Part shown: one piece after another, positions 19,376 to 27,665 of the stretch
Numbering within the stretch: the first letter of the stretch is position 1
How the letters are laid out: each line of letters opens with the position of its first letter
From: Methanomassiliicoccales archaeon
Lineage (GTDB): Archaea > Thermoplasmatota > Thermoplasmata > Methanomassiliicoccales > JAUVWO01
DNA length: 33,838 bases
Direction of reading: 5' to 3'
Assembly (NCBI GenBank): GCA_030604065.1
Contig: JAUVWO010000005.1
Coordinates: 1-33,838, forward strand
Notes under the pieces: model-generated
The model's input: the letters and a program-made list of their open reading frames with translations, nothing else
What the model was told of the DNA's origin: nothing
Databases searched by the model: none
Program-made: the position numbers and the translations under genes

Positions 19376-20490
19376 TGCGTTCCGACCTGTCGGGAGTGAA
19401 ACGGGTGGTGGTCAAGATCGGTACCACTTCCATCACGGACAAGGATGGTGCAGTGGACAACGACTTCATGGACGTTGTAGCGACCCAGGTGCATGATCTG
19501 AAGATGCGGGGCATCGAGGTCATCCTGGTATCGTCGGGAGCCATCGGGATCGGGCTGCATGTCATGGATGTGGAGGCCAAGCCGCAGGAGGTGCCCATCA
19601 GGCAAGCGGCGGCGTCGGTGGGGCAGGGTCTGCTGATGCTCGAGTGGTGCAAGAGCTTCGCCCGCAACGGAGGCAAGGTGGCCCAGATACTGCTGACCTA
19701 CGACTTCTACTCCGACCGGGAACGTTACCTGAATCTACGCAACAACATCCATACGCTGCTGGATCACGACGTCGTCCCCATCATCAACGAGAACGACGCG
19801 TTGTGCATCAACGAGATCGGCGCTGTGTTCGGCGACAACGACACCCTGTCGGCCATGATAGCATCCAAGGTGGAGGCGGACCTGCTCATCATCCTGTCCG
19901 ATGTGGATGGACTGTATGACCGGAACCCAAAGACCCACGACGATGCGGTGCTGATATCTGAAGTGCGTGAGGTCACGCCGGAGATCGAGTCCTTCGGTGG
20001 TGACCCCATCAGCACCAAGGGCGTGGGCGGCATGCGCACCAAGATCCAGGCGGCCAGCATCTGTATGATGAGCGGATGCCACATGATAATAGCCAACCAC
20101 AGCATCGAGGACGTTATACTGAGGATAATGGGTAGCGAGCAGTTGGGCACCATGTTCCACGCTGGCGAGGCCCTGATGGGCAACCGGGTCCGCTGGATCC
20201 TACTGGCCGCCTCAGCGGGAACGGTGGAAGTGGACACCGGGGCCCGGGCGGCGCTGCGCACCCGCAACGGGCTGTTGCCCTCTGGAGTGTTAGCAGTACG
20301 GGGTATGTTCTCCCGTGGCGACGTGGTCGACCTGGAGTGCGACGGTGATGTGTTCGCCAAGGGCATCACAGACATCTCCTCCGAAGAACTCCAGCGCTTA
20401 AGAGGAGCGCAGACCGATGAGATCGAGGGCATCCTGGGCTATCGGGACTTCACCAATGTCATCAAGCGCCAGAACCTGGCCTTCTACTGA
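19372..20490 (+). CDS. proB: Glutamate 5-kinase with C-terminal PUA domain
   Basis: RVVVKIGTTSIT, ILVSSGAIGIGL, PIINENDAL, FGDNDTLSAMIAS, GGMRTKIQAA; C-terminal PUA-like segment. Confidence 0.96.
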   Translation: MMRSDLSGVKRVVVKIGTTSITDKDGAVDNDFMDVVATQVHDLKMRGIEVILVSSGAIGIGLHVMDVEAKPQEVPIRQAAASVGQGLLMLEWCKSFARNGGKVAQILLTYDFYSDRERYLNLRNNIHTLLDHDVVPIINENDALCINEIGAVFGDNDTLSAMIASKVEADLLIILSDVDGLYDRNPKTHDDAVLISEVREVTPEIESFGGDPISTKGVGGMRTKIQAASICMMSGCHMIIANHSIEDVILRIMGSEQLGTMFHAGEALMGNRVRWILLAASAGTVEVDTGARAALRTRNGLLPSGVLAVRGMFSRGDVVDLECDGDVFAKGITDISSEELQRLRGAQTDEIEGILGYRDFTNVIKRQNLAFY

Positions 20491-20672
20491 TCGAGCTCAG
20501 CGCCGCAATGAGGGCAGTGTCTGAACGAACGCCCTACCCGGGTTCCGCAGGCGGGGCAGCGCCCTCCGCTCACATTCCGAAGACGGAACCTGACGTATGC
20601 CATCAACATGAACAATGCAACCATGCCACCCACGCCCAACGCCAGGATCGCCCATTGTATCAGTGTCGCCAC
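20484..20672 (-). CDS. Small membrane protein with C-terminal zinc ribbon
   Basis: TM helix (ATLIQWAILALGVGGMVALFMLMAYVRFRLR) then CPACGTRVGRSFRHCPHCGAELDQ; probable GTG start at 20672 (ORF extends to 20720). Confidence 0.7.
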   Translation of the reverse strand: MATLIQWAILALGVGGMVALFMLMAYVRFRLRNVSGGRCPACGTRVGRSFRHCPHCGAELDQ

Positions 20673-20832
20673 GCCATCCCTCTGATGCGAATGGCGCTGA
20701 TGAATGATGAATTTTCCCACCTTTGAAGAATGCGATCAAAAGGATCGTTTGCCCCGGGACCATCTCCCACAGCATATGACCAGCCCAAGCAGCGTGAGTT
20801 CTTCGAGCGCATGCCGACAACTGGGACCAAGA

Positions 20833-20860
20833 GGTTGATCATCGCGCGCGTAGCTGATCT
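20833..20860. repeat. 28-bp direct repeat, copy 1
   Basis: GGTTGATCATCGCGCGCGTAGCTGATCT, identical to 20894-20921. Confidence 0.9.
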
Positions 20861-20893
20861 TTCGGCCGCCTGAGCGTCCATGGCTCCCTGAAC

Positions 20894-20921
20894 GGTTGAT
20901 CATCGCGCGCGTAGCTGATCT
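20894..20921. repeat. 28-bp direct repeat, copy 2
   Basis: Exact copy of 20833-20860, offset 61 bp, with a 33-bp spacer. Confidence 0.9.
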
Positions 20922-21162
20922 CGTTGTAGGATCACAACATCAGCGGTCAGGGGTGCCCGTCGTGGAACGTCATCTCATCACGATGATAGAATGTCCAGGT
21001 ATCGAGGTCGATGGATGAGCTCCGATCCCCGACAAGCCGGGAATGTATCCGAGTTCGGTGTCTAGACACATTGGGACATCGTACACATGCGACCATAGGA
21101 ACATTGCGTCCCCTCAGGAAAGTAGTAATGACCCCGGTATCGACATCGATTCGCACATCTAT

Positions 21163-21300
21163 TCAGATAGCGTCCGTATCCCTATCATCCATGCCCCCTG
21201 GAATAAGGACCATACCGCCGATCAGCAGAAGCAACGCCGCCACCGCGATGGTCATGTACACTTGAAACCTCTTCACGAATGCCCTCGCGTTATTGTTCAC
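21163..21300 (-). CDS. Small single-TM protein
   Basis: GTG-initiated 45-aa ORF: (V/M)NNNARAFVKRFQVYMTIAVAALLLLIGGMVLIPGGMDDRDTDAI; clear TM helix; not in the supplied ORF list. Confidence 0.4.
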   Translation of the reverse strand: MNNNARAFVKRFQVYMTIAVAALLLLIGGMVLIPGGMDDRDTDAI

Positions 21301-21444
21301 CTGACGTTCCGCCTATTAATATTACTATTTGTTGGATCGTAACACTTCTCTTATGGCCTCTATCATCAATGAATGGTCAGGAGCGAAACTTGATAAGCGA
21401 AAGAACGTGTTGGCAGACCAACACACCAGTTATGGAGGGAAAGA

Positions 21445-23343
21445 TTGCGCGACAGGGACGAGGATGATATCGGCAGGATGATGGGGATGCTGAACGATCA
21501 CCCGGTCCCCCATATGATCATCAAGGGGGACGCAGAGGTTGTGTTCGCCAACACCGCCCTGTATAGCCTCCTGGGACATAGTCCCCAAGAAGTGAGTACC
21601 AGCGACGAGTTCTACCTAAAGGTGTTCCCCAATGATGAGTATCACGAGCGGGTGACCCGCCGTTTCAACATGGCTCGTCAGCGTTCTGGGGGTAAGAAGA
21701 TTTTCCAGGCCAAGATGGCCTGCAACGACGGCTCCAGCCGGCAGATGCGGTTCATGATCATGCCCATGAACGACGAACACACCCTGGTGGCACTCCTGGA
21801 CGTGACCCGGGAGCGATCGCGCATGGACCTGATCAACCGGGAGAGACATCGTCAGCGGCTACTGCTGGAACTCTCAGAGATAAACGACGCCACCCAGTCA
21901 GAGGTGTTCGACTTCGGGCTGCATAAGGTGCTGGAGGTGACCGGTGCCCAATTCGGTTACATTTTCCTCCATGATGAGGGCGAGGGGCTGCTCAGGCTTC
22001 TGTCGTACTCGACCAACACCCATGATGAGTGCAACGTTATGAACGCTCCCATGGAATTCAAGGTCGGGACCTCAGGCCTGTGGGCCGAGCCGGTACGGCA
22101 GCAGATGCCCATCATCATCAACGACTATCATCAGACCCACCCGCTGAAGCGGGGGTTGCCTACGGGACACGTGCCTATACACAATCATATGGGGATCCCT
22201 CTCATGGATAGGGGGAAGGTGGTCGGGGTCATCGGCGCTGCCAACAAGGACGGCTACTTCAACAAGCGCGACGTTCGCAACGTACAGCTGCTGATGGATG
22301 GGGTGTGGAAGATCGCCAAGCGCCGTGAGGCAGAGGACGCGTTGCAGGAGAGCGAACTGCGGTTCAGGGACATCGTCGAGAACATCAACGAGGTGGTCTA
22401 CCTGGTATCCAAAGGTGATGTGCTGTACATCAACCCCGTGGTCGAGGACCTGCTCGGCCTAGGACATGAGACCATGATGGATGATGTGGACGCCATCTAC
22501 GGGATCATACACCCGGATGACAAGAAACGGGTACAACGGGCCAATGAAATGAGCAAGGACCAATCCAAGCAGTTCGATCAAGAGTTCCGCATCATCCACC
22601 CAGAGAAGGGGGAAAGATGGGTCCGAGTGCGCACGTTCATCATCGACAGTGATCTGGCCCGCTCCGCCGGTGTCATCGAGGATGTGACCGATCGCAGACT
22701 GATGGAGGAAGAGCTACGGAACTCGCTGGAGGAGAAGACCACCCTGCTGCAGGAGGTGCACCATCGGGTGAGGAACAACCTTCAGCTGGTCAACAGCCTG
22801 ATCGCCCTGCAGCTTACCCGCGAGGAGACGAAGGAGGTCCGCTCAGCGCTCCAGGACGCCGAGAACCGGATCATGACCATGGCATCGGTGCATGAGAGCC
22901 TTTACCGCTCCAAGAACGTGGCGAACGTAGACGCCGATGACCATTTTCACCGGCTTGTTAGTGGATTGGTCGACACCTTCCGTCCGGACGACAAAGTGTC
23001 GGTGAGGGTGGTCGCGCCCGACATCGTCATGGACCTATCCCTATCCATACCCGTGAGCCTGGTGGTCAACGAGCTGGTCACCAACTCGCTCAAGTACGCA
23101 TTCCCAAAGGGCGACAAGGGCACGATCGATGTGAGTATGGTGCAGGAGGGCCACGGTTACCGGTTATGGGTAGGCGATGATGGCGTGGGGCTCCCGGACG
23201 GATTCTCACCCACATCATCGAACACCCTGGGCATGCGCCTGGTCCGGACCATCATCACGCGGCAGCTGGGTGGGACCCTCAAGCTGCTGGATGGTCAAGG
23301 CACCAAATGGGAGATCACCATATTCCCGCCCGGAGACGATTGA
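21445..23343 (+). CDS. Sensor histidine kinase: PAS, GAF, PAS, HisKA_2, HATPase
   Basis: PAS (HPVPHMIIKGDAEVVFANTALYSLLG), GAF (GYIFLHDEGEGLLRLLSYS...GIPLMDRGKVVGVIGAANK), PAS (FRDIVENINEVVYLV), LLQEVHHRVRNNLQLVNSLIALQL, VVNELVTNSLKYAF; TTG start preceded by GGAGG. Confidence 0.9.
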   Translation: MRDRDEDDIGRMMGMLNDHPVPHMIIKGDAEVVFANTALYSLLGHSPQEVSTSDEFYLKVFPNDEYHERVTRRFNMARQRSGGKKIFQAKMACNDGSSRQMRFMIMPMNDEHTLVALLDVTRERSRMDLINRERHRQRLLLELSEINDATQSEVFDFGLHKVLEVTGAQFGYIFLHDEGEGLLRLLSYSTNTHDECNVMNAPMEFKVGTSGLWAEPVRQQMPIIINDYHQTHPLKRGLPTGHVPIHNHMGIPLMDRGKVVGVIGAANKDGYFNKRDVRNVQLLMDGVWKIAKRREAEDALQESELRFRDIVENINEVVYLVSKGDVLYINPVVEDLLGLGHETMMDDVDAIYGIIHPDDKKRVQRANEMSKDQSKQFDQEFRIIHPEKGERWVRVRTFIIDSDLARSAGVIEDVTDRRLMEEELRNSLEEKTTLLQEVHHRVRNNLQLVNSLIALQLTREETKEVRSALQDAENRIMTMASVHESLYRSKNVANVDADDHFHRLVSGLVDTFRPDDKVSVRVVAPDIVMDLSLSIPVSLVVNELVTNSLKYAFPKGDKGTIDVSMVQEGHGYRLWVGDDGVGLPDGFSPTSSNTLGMRLVRTIITRQLGGTLKLLDGQGTKWEITIFPPGDD

Positions 23344-23393
23344 TCGCCCCGTTCATTCATATATCGGAATATACAGTACTATCAGGGGGTCTA

Positions 23394-25202
23394 TTGTCTG
23401 ATAAATGGAGATGGCTGGATCAGCATCCAGTACCGCATCTGATCGTTTCAGATAGTGGCGAGCCTCTGGCGGCCAATGTCGCCATGCTTCAAATGATCAC
23501 AGGGGACGGGAACCTATCTGAGAAGCTATGGCCCAAGGCAAGCTACAGGAAGAGGATGATCGCCCGCCTTGAAGATATGGTGATCCGAGGGGGTGGATCG
23601 TTCCGCGCCTTGACCATGTTGCTGCCAGGCAGGAAGATGATGCGATACACTCTGCTCCCATGTAGCGATGGGACACGTATCGTGATGGTGCGGGAGGTCG
23701 ACAAGGAGGGGTACCGCCTGCAGTCCATCCGCAGGGAGCTGCTGAGGAACCGCACCATGCTTAAGCTCTCTCACATGGAGTTCGAGGGCAAGTCTGAGAT
23801 GTTCAACTTCGTGCTGGAGAACATGCTGAGTGTCACCGACAGCGATTACGGATACATTTTCGATTACGACGATTCCACTGGCCAGCTACGGTTGATAGCG
23901 TACACTAGCAGCGTCTATCACGATTGCGGGGTGGAGGACATCCCCCAGAAATATAATATCACCCGCACCGGGATGTGGACCGAATCCATCAGAAAGAAGG
24001 GGGCATTCATCATCAATCAGCCCCCCGAGGGTCGCGACCGTCTTCCCAGAGGACATGTCGCCATTCAGCGGCTCCTGAGCGTCCCCATCATCGTGGATGG
24101 TCATCCAGTGGGCGTGGCCGGCGTTGCGAATAAAGAGGCATCTTACGATCACGTCGATGCCATGAACCTGCAGCTGCTCGTCGATGGCGTGTGGGACATA
24201 GTCAAGCGCAAGGAGGTTGAGGAGGCCCTATCGACCAGCGAGCGTCGCTATCGGATGCTGGTGGATGGCATGAAGGACCTAGTGATCGGTCTGGATGACT
24301 CGAAAAGGGCGATGTTCGCCAATCCATCGCTGCATCGGTTCCTGGGAGTCGAAGGGGGGGACCTGATCGGCCAGACGATCCATGCATATGTGCACCCGGA
24401 TGACGTCGAAAAGGCGTACCGGGTGTTCAACAGCGATGAAAAGGAGGGTATCGAGCTCCGTATGCGCACTCCCGAGGGTTGGAAGATCGTTTCCTGGGAA
24501 AGCGATAGGATGTCACACGGCCCATTCGGTGATGCGGTGGCCATCGGCCATGACATCACCGAGAGACGGCGGTTCGAGGAGGAGCTACGCCATTCGTTGG
24601 AGGAAAAGACCACCCTGCTACAGGAGGTGCACCATCGAGTGAAGAACAACATGCAGATCGTGAATAGCCTGCTCAGCCTCCAAATGTTCCATGAACAGGA
24701 TCCGAAGGCCGTCTCCACGCTGCAGGACGCATCGAACAGGATCATGGCCATAGCCTCCGTGCACGAGGGCCTGTACCAGTCAGAGAGTGTGAGCGCTCTG
24801 GATGCCCAGGGCCATCTGCTTCGCCTTTGCCAGGGGCTCGCCCACAACCTCGCACCCTGCATGAATCTGTCGATTACCGTGAACGCCAAGAACGTCTCCC
24901 TGGACATGGGCCTGGCCATCCCGATCAGTCTGGTGATCAACGAGCTGGTGACCAATTCCATCAAGTACGCCTTCCCGGACGGGAATGGCAGCATCAATGT
25001 CACCTTGAGCAAGATGCCGGATGGGATGAGGCTGGAGGTGTCAGATAATGGCATCGGTCTGCCGGACGACTTCAATCAGACCGCATCGTCCAACATCGGC
25101 ACCCGGTTGGTGAGGAGCATCGTCATCCGGCAGCTTGGGGGGAGCGTGAACCTGAGGAGCAGCCCCCACTCGCGCTGGACGATCAAGTTTCCATACCCCT
25201 AG
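23394..25202 (+). CDS. Sensor histidine kinase: PAS-like, GAF, PAS, HisKA_2, HATPase (tandem paralog)
   Basis: Same architecture as the upstream kinase; LLQEVHHRVKNNMQIVNSLLSLQM, VINELVTNSIKYAF; probable TTG start at 23394. Confidence 0.9.
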   Translation: MSDKWRWLDQHPVPHLIVSDSGEPLAANVAMLQMITGDGNLSEKLWPKASYRKRMIARLEDMVIRGGGSFRALTMLLPGRKMMRYTLLPCSDGTRIVMVREVDKEGYRLQSIRRELLRNRTMLKLSHMEFEGKSEMFNFVLENMLSVTDSDYGYIFDYDDSTGQLRLIAYTSSVYHDCGVEDIPQKYNITRTGMWTESIRKKGAFIINQPPEGRDRLPRGHVAIQRLLSVPIIVDGHPVGVAGVANKEASYDHVDAMNLQLLVDGVWDIVKRKEVEEALSTSERRYRMLVDGMKDLVIGLDDSKRAMFANPSLHRFLGVEGGDLIGQTIHAYVHPDDVEKAYRVFNSDEKEGIELRMRTPEGWKIVSWESDRMSHGPFGDAVAIGHDITERRRFEEELRHSLEEKTTLLQEVHHRVKNNMQIVNSLLSLQMFHEQDPKAVSTLQDASNRIMAIASVHEGLYQSESVSALDAQGHLLRLCQGLAHNLAPCMNLSITVNAKNVSLDMGLAIPISLVINELVTNSIKYAFPDGNGSINVTLSKMPDGMRLEVSDNGIGLPDDFNQTASSNIGTRLVRSIVIRQLGGSVNLRSSPHSRWTIKFPYP

Positions 25203-26590
25203 GTCATGTGATGTCCCTTGCGGGGATCGCAGTCGGGGAGTCCTCCGATTCCCCCGGATGAGTCGAGCCGCTCCAGCGCCCACAGAATGTCCTTCACCAG
25301 CATGTCGGCCATGTCACGGGAGAAGTTCTCCCTCACCACCACCCTCATGATGCCCATCCGCTCCGCGTTGGGCGGCAGCCGGTATGCGGGGATTATCCAA
25401 CCCTTCTGCCTCATGGTGGAGGAAACGTCGAACACGTCATAACCACGGTCGCCGACCAGCCTGACCGCAACGATCGGAAGGTGATTGTCGCCTTTGAGCA
25501 TGGCAAAGTGCCCGGTGGCCTCCAGCATCTGTGACAGATAACGAGCGTTCTCCATCATGTTGCTCGCGATGCGGGAGTATCCCTCCCATCCTAGGCGCAC
25601 CATGTTGTAGTACTGGGCCAGCACCATGGCCGAACCCTTGGAGAAGTTGAGCGTGAACGTGGGCATCTCGTCGCCCAGGTAGTTGACGTTGAACACCAGG
25701 TCCTCGGGCAGGTCGCACGTGTTGCGGAACACCAGCCACCCCAGGCCGGGATAGACGAGGCCGTACTTGTGGCCGGAGACATTGATGGAACGTACCTGCT
25801 CCAGCCGGAAGTCCCACACGTAGTCGGGCTCGGTGAACGGGGTCACGAACCCGCCGGAGGCGGCGTCCACGTGCATGGGTATGTTCAGACCGTCGTCGTC
25901 CCGGAGGTCTCGCAGAAGGGCATCGATCGCCTCAACGGGGTCGGACTCGCCGGTGAACGTGGTGCCCACCACGGCCCCAACGGCGATGGTGTTGGCATCC
26001 ACACGATCGGCGACCTCCTCGGTCGAGATGGCGTACCGGTCCTCGGTCATGGGAATGATGCGCGCCTCCACGTCGAAGTAGCGGGCGAACTTGTCCCAGC
26101 ATATGTGTGTGTCCGCCCCGAAGATGATGTTTGGCTTTCCGGCATCCTCTCCAGCCTCCTGGCGCCGTTGTCTCCAGTTCCACTTGTGGGCCAGCAGCCC
26201 GAGCATTATCGCCTCCGACGACCCAACGGTGGCGGTGCCCACGAAATCGTCCTCGGGGGCGTTGAACAATCGGGCCACCATGTTGACCAGGCGCTCGTGG
26301 ATCACCTCGGTCTGCGGGTATTCGAAGTGATCGATGAAGTTCTTGTGAATGTTCTCCATCACCAGCCTGCGGGCCTCTGGCTCCATCCACGTGGTCACGA
26401 ACGATGCCAGGTTGAGGGACGGATTGCCATCAAGATCGAGCTCGTCGCTCACCAGCTGGTAGGCTGCGTCGGCGGGCATGCCGCGATCGGGTATGCAGAA
26501 CTTGGGCACTGAGGCGGTGAAATACCGAGTGCTGTATGTGCTGGCATGGCCATCCTCTTCGTCATCCAGCTCCACCCTCTTGGATACCAT
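25199..26590 (-). CDS. gad: Glutamate decarboxylase, bacterial GadB-type PLP enzyme
   Basis: PLP Lys motif SINVSGHKYGLVYPGLGW; TATVGSSEAIMLG; HVDAASGGFVTPF; start MVSKRVELDD about 24 nt downstream of TATATA on the minus strand. Confidence 0.9.
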   Translation of the reverse strand: MVSKRVELDDEEDGHASTYSTRYFTASVPKFCIPDRGMPADAAYQLVSDELDLDGNPSLNLASFVTTWMEPEARRLVMENIHKNFIDHFEYPQTEVIHERLVNMVARLFNAPEDDFVGTATVGSSEAIMLGLLAHKWNWRQRRQEAGEDAGKPNIIFGADTHICWDKFARYFDVEARIIPMTEDRYAISTEEVADRVDANTIAVGAVVGTTFTGESDPVEAIDALLRDLRDDDGLNIPMHVDAASGGFVTPFTEPDYVWDFRLEQVRSINVSGHKYGLVYPGLGWLVFRNTCDLPEDLVFNVNYLGDEMPTFTLNFSKGSAMVLAQYYNMVRLGWEGYSRIASNMMENARYLSQMLEATGHFAMLKGDNHLPIVAVRLVGDRGYDVFDVSSTMRQKGWIIPAYRLPPNAERMGIMRVVVRENFSRDMADMLVKDILWALERLDSSGGIGGLPDCDPRKGHHMT

Positions 26591-26718
26591 GGCAACAGCT
26601 ATCGTCCTGCCTATATATCGATTGTTCCCATTTCCGAATTTTGTGAGATCACCAGGGGCCGCCATCCCATTACAAATTGAACGAAAGACTTACATTCCAG
26701 TCCCGCTTGGGCGTTGAC

Positions 26719-27072
26719 ATGGGCATCGTGGGCGAATGCCGCCGCTGCGGGGACTGCTGCAACTACAACTACCAGGTCATGAACCGGGCCACGATGGAAT
26801 ATCAAGGCGGCCGCGAGTTCTATCTGGGCAAGGGCGCCGAGATCATGGAGATCCCTAAGGGAAACGAGCTCCGATCACAGGGAAAGTACCTGGTCCGCAT
26901 CCCCGAGCCCTGCTCGCACTTCCACATGGAGGACGGTGTGGGCAGATGCGACATATACGAGCGTCGCCCCCCGATCTGCACCGAGCATCCCCACAATGCG
27001 CCGGAGTACTTCCTGGCCCTCAAGCTTTTCAACCCCGAGTGCGGTTATCACGACGAGCAGTCCCGTCCTTGA
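26719..27072 (+). CDS. YkgJ-family cysteine cluster (Zn/Fe-binding) protein
   Basis: MGIVGECRRCGDCC...PCSHFHMEDGVGRCDIYERRPPICTEHP...ECGYH cysteine pattern. Confidence 0.82.
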   Translation: MGIVGECRRCGDCCNYNYQVMNRATMEYQGGREFYLGKGAEIMEIPKGNELRSQGKYLVRIPEPCSHFHMEDGVGRCDIYERRPPICTEHPHNAPEYFLALKLFNPECGYHDEQSRP

Positions 27073-27186
27073 GCCGCGCATCGACCCGTTATCATCATCC
27101 ATGGAGCCCGTATGCGCGGCCCTAACCGGTCCCGGCACCTGCTGGATGGTCGTTATACCCTGATCTCGACACTTGATTCTGTTTTC

Positions 27187-27391
27187 GGAGAAAATTGACA
27201 GTTGAGCTTGCGCTGAGCCGATGATCAAAAAACCTGATGTCCCAGAGTCTCCGATGGGCTTTCAGCTCTCGGAGGCCCAGTTTTGATCATCATATCCTCA
27301 TTGATTATCAGGTTCAAGAGCTCGAAATCAGATAAGATGCATCGCACTGGTTGATTCTTCTCATGAACACGCGCAACTGTCAAATTTCTTC
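27187..27391. repeat. MITE-like segment bounded by imperfect inverted repeats
   Basis: GGAGAAAATTGACAGTTG (27187-27204) against CAACTGTCAAATTTCTTC (27374-27391): 16/18 inverted match. Confidence 0.4.
27220..27291. repeat. Perfect 11-bp inverted repeat (potential hairpin) in intergenic region
   Basis: GATGATCAAAA (27220-27230) and TTTTGATCATC (27281-27291), with nested CTCCGA/TCGGAG. Confidence 0.6.
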
Positions 27392-27665
27392 AGGGAACCA
27401 ACTGCAATTATTTTGACCAAAACAAATGGATCATATCCACGATTGATGGATTGGGTCTTCTGACACCAATGATTACGACCGGCAACCCAAACGTCAAACT
27501 CGTCTCACGAAAAAGTGCAATCATTTCCAACTGTTGGGGTCAAGTTGTGAAAAGTATCAATCGAATGTGTCCTAGTTACAATCTATCATGCAGTAAAATA
27601 CAATATTATTAAGGGGGATGGAATGATACCCTGCACCATCTGTTGGTTGGAGGGGAAATTGATAG

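Noticed and set aside
20660-20881. 73-aa minus ORF and other small ORFs across the repeat region
   Set aside because: No motif, no ribosome site, and overlap with the Zn-ribbon gene promoter and the repeat pair.
20833-20921. CRISPR array
   Set aside because: Only two repeats and one spacer, no third degenerate copy seen within about 100 bp and no cas genes in the window; kept only as a direct repeat.
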